Source: an archaeon (lineage in GTDB: Archaea > Asgardarchaeota > Hermodarchaeia > Hermodarchaeales > Hermodarchaeaceae). Taken from it: a stretch of 21,433 nucleotides of DNA. Within the stretch, counting starts at the first letter, position 1; the number at the start of each line of letters is the position of its first letter. Shown here one piece after another: positions 8,365 through 15,773 of the stretch. A program made the position numbers and the translations under genes. Under the pieces are notes generated by a model. It was not told the DNA's origin. It saw nothing but the letters and a program-made list of their open reading frames with translations, and ran no database searches. Where the stretch lies: NCBI GenBank assembly GCA_016550415.1, contig JABXGU010000049.1, forward strand, positions 1 to 21,433. The letters are read 5' to 3'.

Positions 8365-9333
8365 ATGGGAAAACCTCCCACACTCATCCTATATCATCCG
8401 ATAATGGGACAAGAGGGTTATCCTGTTCTCGCAGGTCGTGTTCAACCTGCCTTCGATTATCTCAAAGAGACTGGAACCTTGAAGAGTGAAAAAGTGCGAG
8501 TAGAGGAAGCACAACCAATAGCAGATGAGCTACTACATCAAGTTCATTCTAAAAGTCATATTGCTCAAGTTGGTCGAACTAGCTTTGATAGAGCTTCGCG
8601 CATTTCAGCAGGTGCTGCAGTTCGTGCAGGTGAAGCAGTATGGCAAGGAGAAGCAAGAAACGCCTTCGCCTTTACTGGTTGTGCAGGTCATCATGCCAGT
8701 AGAGATTCAGCTTGGGGATTCTGTTACTATAATAACTCAGCACTCCTCATCCGTCATCTCCGAAACACTCACGGTGTGAAACGCTTCTTCATCGTGGACA
8801 CAGATCCACACTTTGGTGATGGAACCAGAAACATACTGGGAGATGATCCTGATGTCTGTCATCTAAATTTCTATGCTAGCTTTGGGGAAGGAGAGGTTTC
8901 AGAGTCAGACCGTAAAGTCGATGTTTCATTCCCTAGTGCGTGTGGCGACATTAGCTTTGTTGAGGCTTTAGAGCGGCTAGCCTTACCGTTAGCGCGACGG
9001 AGTCAAGCTGATATGCTTCTTTGGAATATGGGTCATGATGCCCATAGGGAGGATTATGGTGGGTTCAACCTCTCACTCCGTGCATTCCCTGAAATGGCTA
9101 AGATGCTTGGCAAGATTGCAGATGAGGTTTGTCAAGGACGCTGGGTTGTATTGTTATCTGGTGGTGCAGAAGTACTTGTTGCCCGTCATGCGATATCCAG
9201 TATAATCAGGAACCTAGCGGAATTATCTCCCCTTCCCCAAGATACTGAGGAGGAACCATCACTTGAATCTGCAGAGACAAAGCAATCTGCTCAAGAAATC
9301 GTTGAAAAAATAATAAAATCACTTGGACTATAG
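8365..9333 (+). CDS. Histone deacetylase-fold protein (arginase/deacetylase superfamily), atypical active site
   Basis: A 322-residue cytosolic protein of the HDAC/acetylpolyamine amidohydrolase family. Visible landmarks are the His pair GHHAS (H109, H110), GFCYYNN (118-124), the zinc site DTDPH (D145, D147, H149) and the third ligand in GHDAH (D225). The usual glycine-glycine-tyrosine motif near the end reads LLSGGAEVL (G266, G267, A268), so the transition-state tyrosine is replaced by alanine. The family removes acetyl groups from lysine, polyamines or other amides; with this change activity may be weak or directed at another substrate. The C-terminal tail (about 285-322) is acidic. No strong ribosome binding site precedes the ATG. 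It converges with the RING-like gene, 13 bases apart. Confidence 0.85.
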   Translation: MGKPPTLILYHPIMGQEGYPVLAGRVQPAFDYLKETGTLKSEKVRVEEAQPIADELLHQVHSKSHIAQVGRTSFDRASRISAGAAVRAGEAVWQGEARNAFAFTGCAGHHASRDSAWGFCYYNNSALLIRHLRNTHGVKRFFIVDTDPHFGDGTRNILGDDPDVCHLNFYASFGEGEVSESDRKVDVSFPSACGDISFVEALERLALPLARRSQADMLLWNMGHDAHREDYGGFNLSLRAFPEMAKMLGKIADEVCQGRWVVLLSGGAEVLVARHAISSIIRNLAELSPLPQDTEEEPSLESAETKQSAQEIVEKIIKSLGL

Positions 9334-9346
9334 AATTGAATGGTTC

Positions 9347-9802
9347 CTAGCTTTCGCCCACCTTCTCCCACGTTACCCACTTACCGTGTGAACGACGTAC
9401 GAGAACAAGCCCATATTGTCGCCAAATTTCTTCTCGAGTGAGTGATTCATCATCAAGTGGTAATGGTTGTAGTGGCTGTGTTGATACGGGCGCAGTTGGT
9501 TTGGTATAGAAGAGACTGTCAATGAGTGCTCCTACACGTCCTTGCTGATATTGGTCTTTGACGAAGATTAGTATTCGTTCTGAGGGAATATCTGCCGGCT
9601 GTATTTGATGGTGAGAGACACCTTGACTGAAGGAGGGACATGTTCCGCCCATTGTTGTTCTAACCATTTGGAGGCATCTGGGGTCAATGAAGAATTGGCA
9701 ACGAAGGCACTGCTGCCAGCCTGCATGTATTGCTTCCTCAAGGGTTGTCCTTGTTCCACAGGCAACACAGGAAATTCCAACTGTTGATAGATCGAGTTTC
9801 AC
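9347..9802 (-). CDS. RING-like zinc-binding protein of the SMC operon (candidate E3-type or Nse1-RING-like)
   Basis: A 151-residue protein, last gene of the four-gene SMC operon; its GTG start overlaps the previous stop by four bases (GTGA), with GGGGGTGA five bases upstream. The N-terminal half is a binuclear treble-clef or RING-like zinc domain with C12-x2-C15, C32-x2-C35, C43, C55 and histidines at 64-65; an aspartate (D40) sits where the paralogue encoded at 15770-16156 has a cysteine. The two proteins align over about 55 residues with nearly identical spacing. A segment RILIFVKD (76-83) recalls the hydrophobic-acidic motifs of the Ubl operon. The C-terminal part (about 110-151) is a separate small basic/aromatic region. 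RING-type proteins recruit charged E2; here an E3-like role or a structural role like Nse1's RING is inference. Confidence 0.7.
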   Translation of the reverse strand: MKLDLSTVGISCVACGTRTTLEEAIHAGWQQCLRCQFFIDPRCLQMVRTTMGGTCPSFSQGVSHHQIQPADIPSERILIFVKDQYQQGRVGALIDSLFYTKPTAPVSTQPLQPLPLDDESLTREEIWRQYGLVLVRRSHGKWVTWEKVGES

Positions 9803-10449
9803 TCTGTTTCACCCCCTTCAGATGTAGAAGTTGAGGTGCTGGCTAGGAAAATTGTTGCAGCATTGGCTATAGCTTGACGTCTTTCTTCATCGAATTCTAG
9901 TTCTGTGCGGGGACCATAGGAAATGCGGCTAGTGGCGCGAATGATGTAGCCAAGATGGCTAAGGCGATAGAGAATTTTATCAAGTTGGTAACGGGAAATC
10001 CGACCTCGGGCAACCAATACTGATTCTAAATCCTTAATGCGTATTTGCTGGAGTTTGCGTTGAGTTTGAGAAGCTTCAATAGTGGCAATAATTACACCGA
10101 GTACAGCATATTCCGGATCGGATAGTTCGCTAGGAACTCCGTAAAGAGTACGGATGCAATAACGAGCTTCTCTACCCAATCTGTACTCAACTAGTTCAAG
10201 TCCCAATGGTGTGATTTCTTGTCGAAGTAAATCGAGGATTCTATCCAATCCACTGCGTGTAGTGTGTAGTGATTCGATTAGAGCCTGCCTAGTAACTCCA
10301 ATGCAGAGACGCCCTTCTTCGTCTCGATATCGGGTTGTAAGAGCAGCGAATAGTTGTCCTAGCAGATGCCGCTGTTCCAATTCTTCGCCACTGTCAGACT
10401 CGGGAGAAGAGACTGGCCTTTCATTGGAATCAGGAGGCTTGGCAGCCAC
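9799..10449 (-). CDS. Tandem winged-helix protein resembling Nse3/MAGE and Nse1 (SMC complex subunit)
   Basis: A 216-residue protein with a disordered acidic N-terminus (1-25) and two winged-helix-like units. Unit A (about 28-105) ends in LGLELVEY and YCIRTLYG, recalling the end of MAGE winged helix A. Unit B (about 110-195) ends in ISYGPRTELEF, close to the GPR motif at the end of MAGE/Nse3 winged helix B. These subunits bind the kleisin of Smc5/6. ScpB and MukE also have tandem winged helices but lack this GPR signature as I know them. GTG start overlaps the kleisin-like stop (TAGTG), with GAGGTG upstream. Its place between a kleisin-like gene and a RING-like gene fits an Nse4-Nse3-Nse1 order. 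The homology is inferred from motifs, not from an alignment search. Confidence 0.6.
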   Translation of the reverse strand: MAAKPPDSNERPVSSPESDSGEELEQRHLLGQLFAALTTRYRDEEGRLCIGVTRQALIESLHTTRSGLDRILDLLRQEITPLGLELVEYRLGREARYCIRTLYGVPSELSDPEYAVLGVIIATIEASQTQRKLQQIRIKDLESVLVARGRISRYQLDKILYRLSHLGYIIRATSRISYGPRTELEFDEERRQAIANAATIFLASTSTSTSEGGETE

Positions 10450-11252
10450 TAACTTTGCACCTCCTCACGTTTTTCCACCTCTATTGCTACTGCAGCAAAC
10501 AGGAGATCCTCCATATCCTTGGTTTTAGGAGAACGGAAGATTATGGTGTTTTTTGAAACAAAGGCTGCTGGAAGCTCTTCATCTCTAATCATTTGGCTCA
10601 AAAGGTCCAGTTCCCAATTAGTGAGCAGGGAAGACAACTCCTGCAAAGTAAATCGCTTTCCCTGAAGCCGAGTTGCAAGCTGAGAGCGGCGTGTTTCCAA
10701 TTTATCGATGGGTAGTTGCCAATACTCGACCCTGTGTTTGGCAAGTGCGGAACGATCATCACGTGTGGGTGCATCATCACTCTCCAGAGGAGCATCCTCC
10801 TTTGGCAAATCTAAAGGAGGAGTGGTAGCTTCTCGGCTTACTAGGAAGACCAAGGGAGAAGCACGGCGCTTCACTTCAAAAGCAAATTGACCAATCCATT
10901 CCTCAGGAGTGATTTTGGGAGACGCAAAGTGAGCATCACGTCGGTGTTGCATTTGCGCTAGATCTAGGTAGAAACGACCATCCAAGACTCGCTCCCATGG
11001 TGTTTCAAGAAAGCGGTAGACATCAGCCACTTCTTCGCGGTCAATCTCAGATTCTTTTATTTCAACCACTTCATGCTCTTTGAGCGCCACATCATATTTC
11101 TTTGTCAAAGTCCAAAGCATAACCACTTCAGCCTTGGTCATTGGTGGAGTTCTCGAACGACGAGGATTCACACCTTTACTGGGACCTGAAGGGGATTGAG
11201 AGGCATCATCACCTTTTGTAATAGAGTTTCTTCGCCGTTTGCCATTTTTCAT
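10449..11252 (-). CDS. Kleisin-like subunit of the SMC complex (inferred)
   Basis: A 267-residue protein encoded directly after the SMC gene with a one-base stop/start overlap (TAATG). The first 35 residues are basic and disordered. A helical region follows (about 38-135) that could be the SMC-neck-binding part, then an acidic proline-rich linker (about 143-170). The C-terminal domain (about 178-240; LPIDKLETRRSQLATRLQGK, FTLQELSSLL) looks like a winged helix, the part of kleisins that binds the SMC head. This N-helical, linker, C-winged-helix layout and the operon position are what point to a kleisin (ScpA, MukF or Nse4 type). Sequence similarity to a named kleisin is not obvious by eye. Probably coupled translationally with both neighbours. 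Confidence 0.55.
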   Translation of the reverse strand: MKNGKRRRNSITKGDDASQSPSGPSKGVNPRRSRTPPMTKAEVVMLWTLTKKYDVALKEHEVVEIKESEIDREEVADVYRFLETPWERVLDGRFYLDLAQMQHRRDAHFASPKITPEEWIGQFAFEVKRRASPLVFLVSREATTPPLDLPKEDAPLESDDAPTRDDRSALAKHRVEYWQLPIDKLETRRSQLATRLQGKRFTLQELSSLLTNWELDLLSQMIRDEELPAAFVSKNTIIFRSPKTKDMEDLLFAAVAIEVEKREEVQS

Positions 11253-14152
11253 TAGCTTTCCACCTGTCCCTTAACTAGAACTATGTGGTGCATTGAGGAA
11301 GGTATCTGAAGACCGACTGTGGTGGGTGCCATTAGCAGAAATTGAGGATCTGTTGGCAGATTCTCACCACTAAGCTCGAGTGCACGCTGCACAACACTAA
11401 GTACAGCAGCTCGACTTGCTTCATCCAATCTCTGTGTAAATTCATCGATTACATGAAGTGGACTTTTTGCCAGGGTATGAAGTGCAAGGATGAAGGTTTG
11501 CGTACTTAATACTCGTTCGCCCCCTGACATGTTGTCATATGTTCGCCAAGCACCTTGACGATTAATGGCAATCTGTACATGAAGTTCAGCTCGGCTTGGT
11601 TCATCAGGATATCGTATGGTAAGCCGAACCTGTTTTAGAAAATGACTTAGCAACTGGTTCATACGATGATTCAGTGTCTCCATTGTTTTCTCAAGGTGTC
11701 GACGCCATTCAGTGAGCCGACGCTGTACATCCGTCATGAGATTCGCTAGATGACGACGACGTTCTTCCAAATAACTGCGAAGTTGGCTGACAAGTTTCTC
11801 TTGTTCCTCATAGGCCATCTGGTCCTGTTCCGTTGCAGGAATTGTTTCAATCATTGCCTCTACACGTAGTCGTTCATCCCTAACCTCATCAGGAGAACGG
11901 ACCTTGAAAGGACGTGGACCATGCTTGGAGGCAGTTTCTCGGTGACTCTTTAGCTGCTCAGTAAGACCTTGAAGTTCATCATCTCGTTCTTGAAGTTCTC
12001 GTGAAAGACGTTCGACTTCAGCCTCTCGACGAGAACAACGAAAGTCCAACCGTCTTATTTGTTCATCAACTTTCAGAAGACGTGAGGATATTGGTTCGAT
12101 ATCGGTATTGAGTTTCTGGAATTCCTGACTATAAGCATCTAATTCTTCATCGAGAACAGCGATTTGATTTTGAAGATCATCAGCCCGTCGCCTTAAGTTT
12201 GATAAGACTAGATTTCGATCCTCATCTGAAGCAGTGGCAGATTGTGTTTCCTGGAGAATTTGTAATTGGGAACGAATATCACTAATTTCAGAATTGAGTT
12301 GGACACGGTCACGGGTAATTTTTGCTTCTTCTACACGAAGTTCTTGCAGTTCACTGAGAATATCTCGTGGGTCTTGAGATAAACCAACCTCATGGAGAGG
12401 AATGCCAAGGGGTACTGTTACGGGCAAGGGGGGACGGGTGAAGGCACCAACACGCAAATAGTGGCTTGAACCATCGCTGGTGATAATATTGCCATTTAGT
12501 TCTTTAGCTGCATCAGCAAGAAGATTGGGATCTGCAGATGCCTCTGCAACAGCAGTATTTACAACACGGCTGAGGAATACTACGGCACCAGGGTCACCTT
12601 GGAGTAAATCAACAGCCCACCCACGTATTGGGGGTTTGACACGGGGACGAGAGCGAGGTTCCATTTCCTCAGAATCGAGGCGAGCTACAACCAAATTGGG
12701 TTTCTCATAGGACCAAAGTTTATCGAAGAGTTGCTTCGCCTCAGAGAAGGCTTCTCGATTTAATGCAAGGAATGCATAGGTGTAGCGTCCAAGAGCTAGT
12801 TTAACTGCAGTCTCAAAGCGTTCTTGTCCCCGTTTCATCCGGATAATTGTGAAAATTGGACCAACCACAGACCTGCCTGAACCTGTTTTATCAAGTTCTC
12901 TACGAAATTGAATACATGCTCTCAGAATTTGCTCTTCACGTCGGGGGAACCTTTGTGGTTCAGAGGCAAGTTCCTCCTCTGTGGCATCTATTCGAGTGCT
13001 TAGTTTTAGCAATCGGTCATCTAATCCATCACGTTGGAGCATGAAATCCCTTAATTCCTCGCGAAGAACCTCATCTTTAGCTGAGGAGGCTCTAGCACCT
13101 CTGGATTTTGATTTTCCATATTTGGCGATTTGCTCATTGGTATCTGTAAGGTCACGTTCAAGACCTTGGCGCAAACCACGGGCTTGCATCTGTTTATCTC
13201 GGATGGATTGTAGGGATTCTCTTGCAGCTGTTCTTTTTGCTTGAAGATCCTGTCTTCTTGCATCGAGTACAGTCCGTTGTTTATTCAGTTTATTGAGCTG
13301 AGTGCGCTCTGCTTCCAAATCATTTTGCAGTGCATCAGTCAAGGATTTCAACTGATCATGAAGCTGTTCACGGTATGCAATTTCTGCCCAAGCTGCTTCA
13401 ACTACGAGATTCTTTAGGGTTTCTTGGAGTTGCTGCTTTTTCTGGTAAGCATCAAAAGCGGCTTTAAGAACTTGAAGCCGTTGTTCCTCATGACGAATAC
13501 GGTGCTGAAGAGGAGTAACATTGGCCTGGGCTTGAATGACAAGCAAACGTGCTTCTTCCAGTTTCTCCATCCAATCCTTCAAACCAGTCTCGCTGAGAAG
13601 TGTTTCAAACTTCCGACGAGGAGATTGGGAGGCAAATCTGTCTAGAGTCTCAGCCTCTGTGACTGCAAGGGGCGTGTGTCCGAAAACTCCTGCAACTTGA
13701 AAGAGCTGCCTAATATCTTGTCGTGAGATAGGACGATTACCAACAGTTCGTCGTTCATTTACCCAATATGAGATAACATTACTTGGAAGAATACGAAGAC
13801 GAATGGAAACCCTATCATTGTCAAGTAACCGATTAACCTCATTGTCAGGACTTTGCAGAATACGCCGTCCATCAATTCGGAAATTGTTTAGCACCAAAAT
13901 AACTTCAGCATGTTTGCCAAAACGCCCAATGAAGGCAGAATTCCGCTGGCGCTGCGCCCGTCTAGAATCAAAGCCAATTGCCAGTAGTAGGGCATCTAAA
14001 ATGAGTGTTTTGCCACTACCGTTGCATCCTGTCACTAAAATAATTGGAGTACGGTCCAAAGGAATTGTTGTATCTCGATGGATGACGAAGTTGATTAAAC
14101 GTATACTATTGAATATCAGGTGCGATGTTGTAGAAGTTGTCACCCTTGTCAT
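11252..14152 (-). CDS. SMC-family ATPase with Smc5/6-like motifs
   Basis: A DNA-organising ATPase of about 966 residues. Numbering from the first possible start (TTG 14182), Walker A is GCNGSGKT (52-59). A coiled coil runs to about 420, an SMC hinge follows (about 430-590; GPIFTIIRMKRGQERFETAV), then a second coiled coil. The signature is MSGGERVLSTQTFILAL (885-901) and Walker B PLHVIDEFTQRLD (908-920). The SGGER-x2-ST-x2-FIL spacing, the DEF after Walker B and the Q three residues on resemble Smc6 and Smc5 rather than Smc1-4, whose Walker B reads LDEIDAALD. There is no CxxC hook, so it is not Rad50. ATG 14152 is preferred because TTG 14182 has no ribosome binding site; neither start is ideal. 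First gene of the minus operon. Confidence 0.85.
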   Translation of the reverse strand: MTRVTTSTTSHLIFNSIRLINFVIHRDTTIPLDRTPIILVTGCNGSGKTLILDALLLAIGFDSRRAQRQRNSAFIGRFGKHAEVILVLNNFRIDGRRILQSPDNEVNRLLDNDRVSIRLRILPSNVISYWVNERRTVGNRPISRQDIRQLFQVAGVFGHTPLAVTEAETLDRFASQSPRRKFETLLSETGLKDWMEKLEEARLLVIQAQANVTPLQHRIRHEEQRLQVLKAAFDAYQKKQQLQETLKNLVVEAAWAEIAYREQLHDQLKSLTDALQNDLEAERTQLNKLNKQRTVLDARRQDLQAKRTAARESLQSIRDKQMQARGLRQGLERDLTDTNEQIAKYGKSKSRGARASSAKDEVLREELRDFMLQRDGLDDRLLKLSTRIDATEEELASEPQRFPRREEQILRACIQFRRELDKTGSGRSVVGPIFTIIRMKRGQERFETAVKLALGRYTYAFLALNREAFSEAKQLFDKLWSYEKPNLVVARLDSEEMEPRSRPRVKPPIRGWAVDLLQGDPGAVVFLSRVVNTAVAEASADPNLLADAAKELNGNIITSDGSSHYLRVGAFTRPPLPVTVPLGIPLHEVGLSQDPRDILSELQELRVEEAKITRDRVQLNSEISDIRSQLQILQETQSATASDEDRNLVLSNLRRRADDLQNQIAVLDEELDAYSQEFQKLNTDIEPISSRLLKVDEQIRRLDFRCSRREAEVERLSRELQERDDELQGLTEQLKSHRETASKHGPRPFKVRSPDEVRDERLRVEAMIETIPATEQDQMAYEEQEKLVSQLRSYLEERRRHLANLMTDVQRRLTEWRRHLEKTMETLNHRMNQLLSHFLKQVRLTIRYPDEPSRAELHVQIAINRQGAWRTYDNMSGGERVLSTQTFILALHTLAKSPLHVIDEFTQRLDEASRAAVLSVVQRALELSGENLPTDPQFLLMAPTTVGLQIPSSMHHIVLVKGQVES

Positions 14153-14316
14153 TTTCTCGAATAAAACTCCCTGCGCACTCAATCAGATAAACAGGAATTA
14201 GTCTCACAAATAGTTCTGCTAGCTCCAATTATATTTGCCATATAAACTTTGGTGCTTCATTTTTATTAGTTAAGTTAAAGTGGATGTAGATGTATCAAAA
14301 AAATTAGGTGAACTGA
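14153..14316. promoter_or_regulatory. Divergent promoter region between the SMC operon and the Ubl operon
   Basis: This AT-rich gap separates two operons that start back to back. On the plus strand CATATAAAC (TATAAA at 14241-14246) is a TATA candidate about 70 bases before the Ubl start. On the minus strand the overlapping stretch reads AAATATAAT (about 14227-14235), about 75 bases before the SMC ATG. Overlapping promoter elements would allow joint control of both arms. AGGTGA at 14306-14311 is the Ubl ribosome binding site. No clear palindromic operator is visible in the gap itself. Confidence 0.45.
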
Positions 14317-14637
14317 TTGAGTAGTGAAAAAGGATTCTGGCGATCAATCATCGTTGATGTGGAACCCCGACAGAAGGAATTCCGTATAGGAATTGATGAA
14401 GAGACCCGTGTTGAAGAAGTGATTAGAACCCTAGTCACTCAGGCACGGGATGAAGGTGTTAACATCGACGAATGGGCTAAAACAAAAATCGGAGAGCAGC
14501 GCCCAGAGTTTGTTCTCATCCGAAAAGCACCAGAACCAACTCGGCTTAGCCCCACAGCATCTTTTGGTGAACTAGAGCCCAAGGTTGCTGATGATGAGAT
14601 GTTCCTCCTCGATGTTGTACCAGAAGTCGGTGACTAA
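14317..14637 (+). CDS. Ubiquitin-like beta-grasp modifier protein
   Basis: A 106-residue protein with the beta-grasp order: strand 1 (SIIVDVEP, 10-17), strand 2 (KEFRIGIDE, 20-28), a long helix (RVEEVIRTLVTQARDEG, 31-47), an insertion, strand 3 (EFVLIRKAP, 64-72), then LSPTASFGELEPKVADDEMF and a last strand LLDVVP (97-102). The LSPT-x-SFGEL and ADDE-MFLL pattern matches the end of ubiquitin, YukD and related Ubls. The tail is PEVGD: a single glycine (G105) followed by one aspartate, so a C-terminal cut would be needed to expose glycine. As first gene of an operon with E2-like and RING-like genes it is the likely conjugated modifier. TTG start with AGGTGA five bases upstream. Confidence 0.78.
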   Translation: MSSEKGFWRSIIVDVEPRQKEFRIGIDEETRVEEVIRTLVTQARDEGVNIDEWAKTKIGEQRPEFVLIRKAPEPTRLSPTASFGELEPKVADDEMFLLDVVPEVGD

Positions 14638-14642
14638 AAAAT

Positions 14643-14690
14643 AGCATTTGTCAAATGTAAATGCACTATGGCATGATACATAAAATATGC
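14643..14690 (+). promoter_or_regulatory. Inverted repeat and TATA-like box before the E2-like gene
   Basis: The gap between the Ubl and E2-like genes holds CATTTG-T-CAAATG (14645-14657), a perfect 6-base inverted repeat around one base, nested within GCATTT...AAATGC (14644-14664). About 20 bases on lies ACATAAAATATGC (14679-14690), a TATA-like box about 25 bases before the E2 ATG, which would give a nearly leaderless transcript. This could be a second promoter with an operator inside the operon. No T-run follows the repeat, so a terminator is less likely. Confidence 0.35.
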
Positions 14691-14709
14691 AATAAAGGCT
14701 GAGTGAGTA

Positions 14710-15492
14710 ATGAGGCGTCCAGTGTTTTCACCAGAACTTTTCAATGCACGAGTGGAAACGCAGATTCAATCATTCTTTGATGCAATGAATAACCTCTATG
14801 GTCGAAAGGGTTGGAACCCTGAACCTCCAAGACGCAATGATACAACTTGGAGTAACACCGATTTCACTGTGGAAATCACTGAGAGGTACCAAGATGGAGC
14901 ATATAAACGAATACAATTTACTATGCGTAACCTGCCCAGTTATTCCCAAAGACCCTCCAGCCCAACTAGCATAAGAGAAATCAGGTATGAACACATCTTT
15001 GTTTTCGATCTGCCCCGTGAATATCCTCAGCATATTGGTATGATTCGTCCCACTGCCTTGACCCCCCTCTACCATCCTCGATTATCTTCCAGAGGCACTG
15101 GACCTGCTTGCTATTCTGTGCGAGGAGAATTGGATCGCATTCTTGAAACTCTTCCATTCTTTGTATTATTGAAACCTGATCATGTTGAGCCGCCATCCAG
15201 GTTTGCTTCTGATCATGGACTCAACAGTGCAGCCATGGCTTGGTATGAACAGAACATTGAGGGCATTGTTAACACGCTTGACCGTCTTTGGGATGAACGT
15301 CACCAACAACTTACTCGTCATAGTCATGATAGAGCAAGAGATGAGCCACAAAGAGGGCGAGTAAAAATCCTCGATTCAACACCGTCTTCATCAACGACTG
15401 GTCAACGAAAACCACGTATTCTAGATACTGAATCAGAAGGAAAATCACACCGTGTAAGAATCATTGAGGATGAAGAAGCTGACAATGATTAA
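14710..15492 (+). CDS. E2-like (UBC-fold) conjugating enzyme with motif-bearing acidic tail
   Basis: A 260-residue protein. Residues about 10-185 read as a UBC fold: N-terminal helix, strands (DFTVEITERY, YKRIQFTMRN), the segment FDLPREYP (99-106), then YHP (121-123) and GPACYS with C134, in the same order as the YP, HPN and catalytic Cys of E2 enzymes. Helices follow (GELDRILETLPFFVLLKPDH, then a C-terminal helix). C134 is the only cysteine in the protein, which supports it as the thioester site. The HPN asparagine is replaced (HPR). The tail (about 195-260) is charged and disordered and holds three related motifs: RVKILDS (217-223), KPRILDTES (234-242) and RVRIIEDEE (248-256). No clear ribosome binding site. 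It should take Ubl from the E1-like protein. Confidence 0.75.
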   Translation: MRRPVFSPELFNARVETQIQSFFDAMNNLYGRKGWNPEPPRRNDTTWSNTDFTVEITERYQDGAYKRIQFTMRNLPSYSQRPSSPTSIREIRYEHIFVFDLPREYPQHIGMIRPTALTPLYHPRLSSRGTGPACYSVRGELDRILETLPFFVLLKPDHVEPPSRFASDHGLNSAAMAWYEQNIEGIVNTLDRLWDERHQQLTRHSHDRARDEPQRGRVKILDSTPSSSTTGQRKPRILDTESEGKSHRVRIIEDEEADND

Positions 15493-15509
15493 GAGGTGTC
15501 ACTTATTCG

Positions 15510-15773
15510 ATGTCTCAAGAACCTCCATCAAAAGACAAAGATGAAGAAGAATCAAGCCCGCCTCATACAAAAGAAAAACGAGACAAAACAGATATTCGTG
15601 AAGCAATTGAATCAGAGGAAGTTGAGCAGGCGGACAAGACGAGACGGATTATCGTATTGGAGGAAAGAGAGATTCCCTTTGTGGTGGAGAAACCCCCAAA
15701 CTTCTCCCCTAATTTCAGAATACGCATCCATCGGATACGTAACCAAGAAGAACTTGGGAAGGATAAGGAATGA
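15510..15773 (+). CDS. Short charged, probably disordered protein of the Ubl operon
   Basis: An 87-residue protein that I do not recognise. The first 45 residues are strongly charged (MSQEPPSKDKDEEESSPPHT) and likely disordered. The motif RRIIVLEERE (45-54) follows, similar in style to the hydrophobic-acidic motifs in the E2-like tail and the RING-like tail. The end is basic and strand-like (NFRIRIHRIRNQEELGKDKE). It lies 17 bases after the E2-like stop with AGAGGTG eleven bases before ATG, and its stop overlaps the next ATG (ATGA), so it is a real operon member. An adaptor or scaffold role between E2-like and RING-like proteins is speculation. Confidence 0.65.
   Translation: MSQEPPSKDKDEEESSPPHTKEKRDKTDIREAIESEEVEQADKTRRIIVLEEREIPFVVEKPPNFSPNFRIRIHRIRNQEELGKDKE

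Noticed and set aside
9799..10449. ScpB annotation
   Set aside because: The tandem winged-helix layout fits, but the typical ScpB end motif is not visible and the GPRTELEF motif points to Nse3/MAGE. I keep ScpB-like as a fallback, not as the call.
9347..14182. Wadjet (JetABCD) or MukBEF defence/condensin operon
   Set aside because: Gene number and order are similar at first sight, but the SMC is far shorter than MukB/JetC, its head motifs are Smc5/6-like, the fourth gene is a zinc protein rather than a JetD-type topoisomerase-like nuclease, and a Ubl system is attached.
11252..14182. Rad50 or SbcC
   Set aside because: No CxxC zinc hook is present in the middle of the coiled coil; instead there is a globular SMC-type hinge, and no Mre11-like gene is adjacent.
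12480..14201. Several plus-strand open frames within the SMC gene
   Set aside because: They are shadows of the long minus-strand coding frame, with odd composition and no ribosome binding sites.
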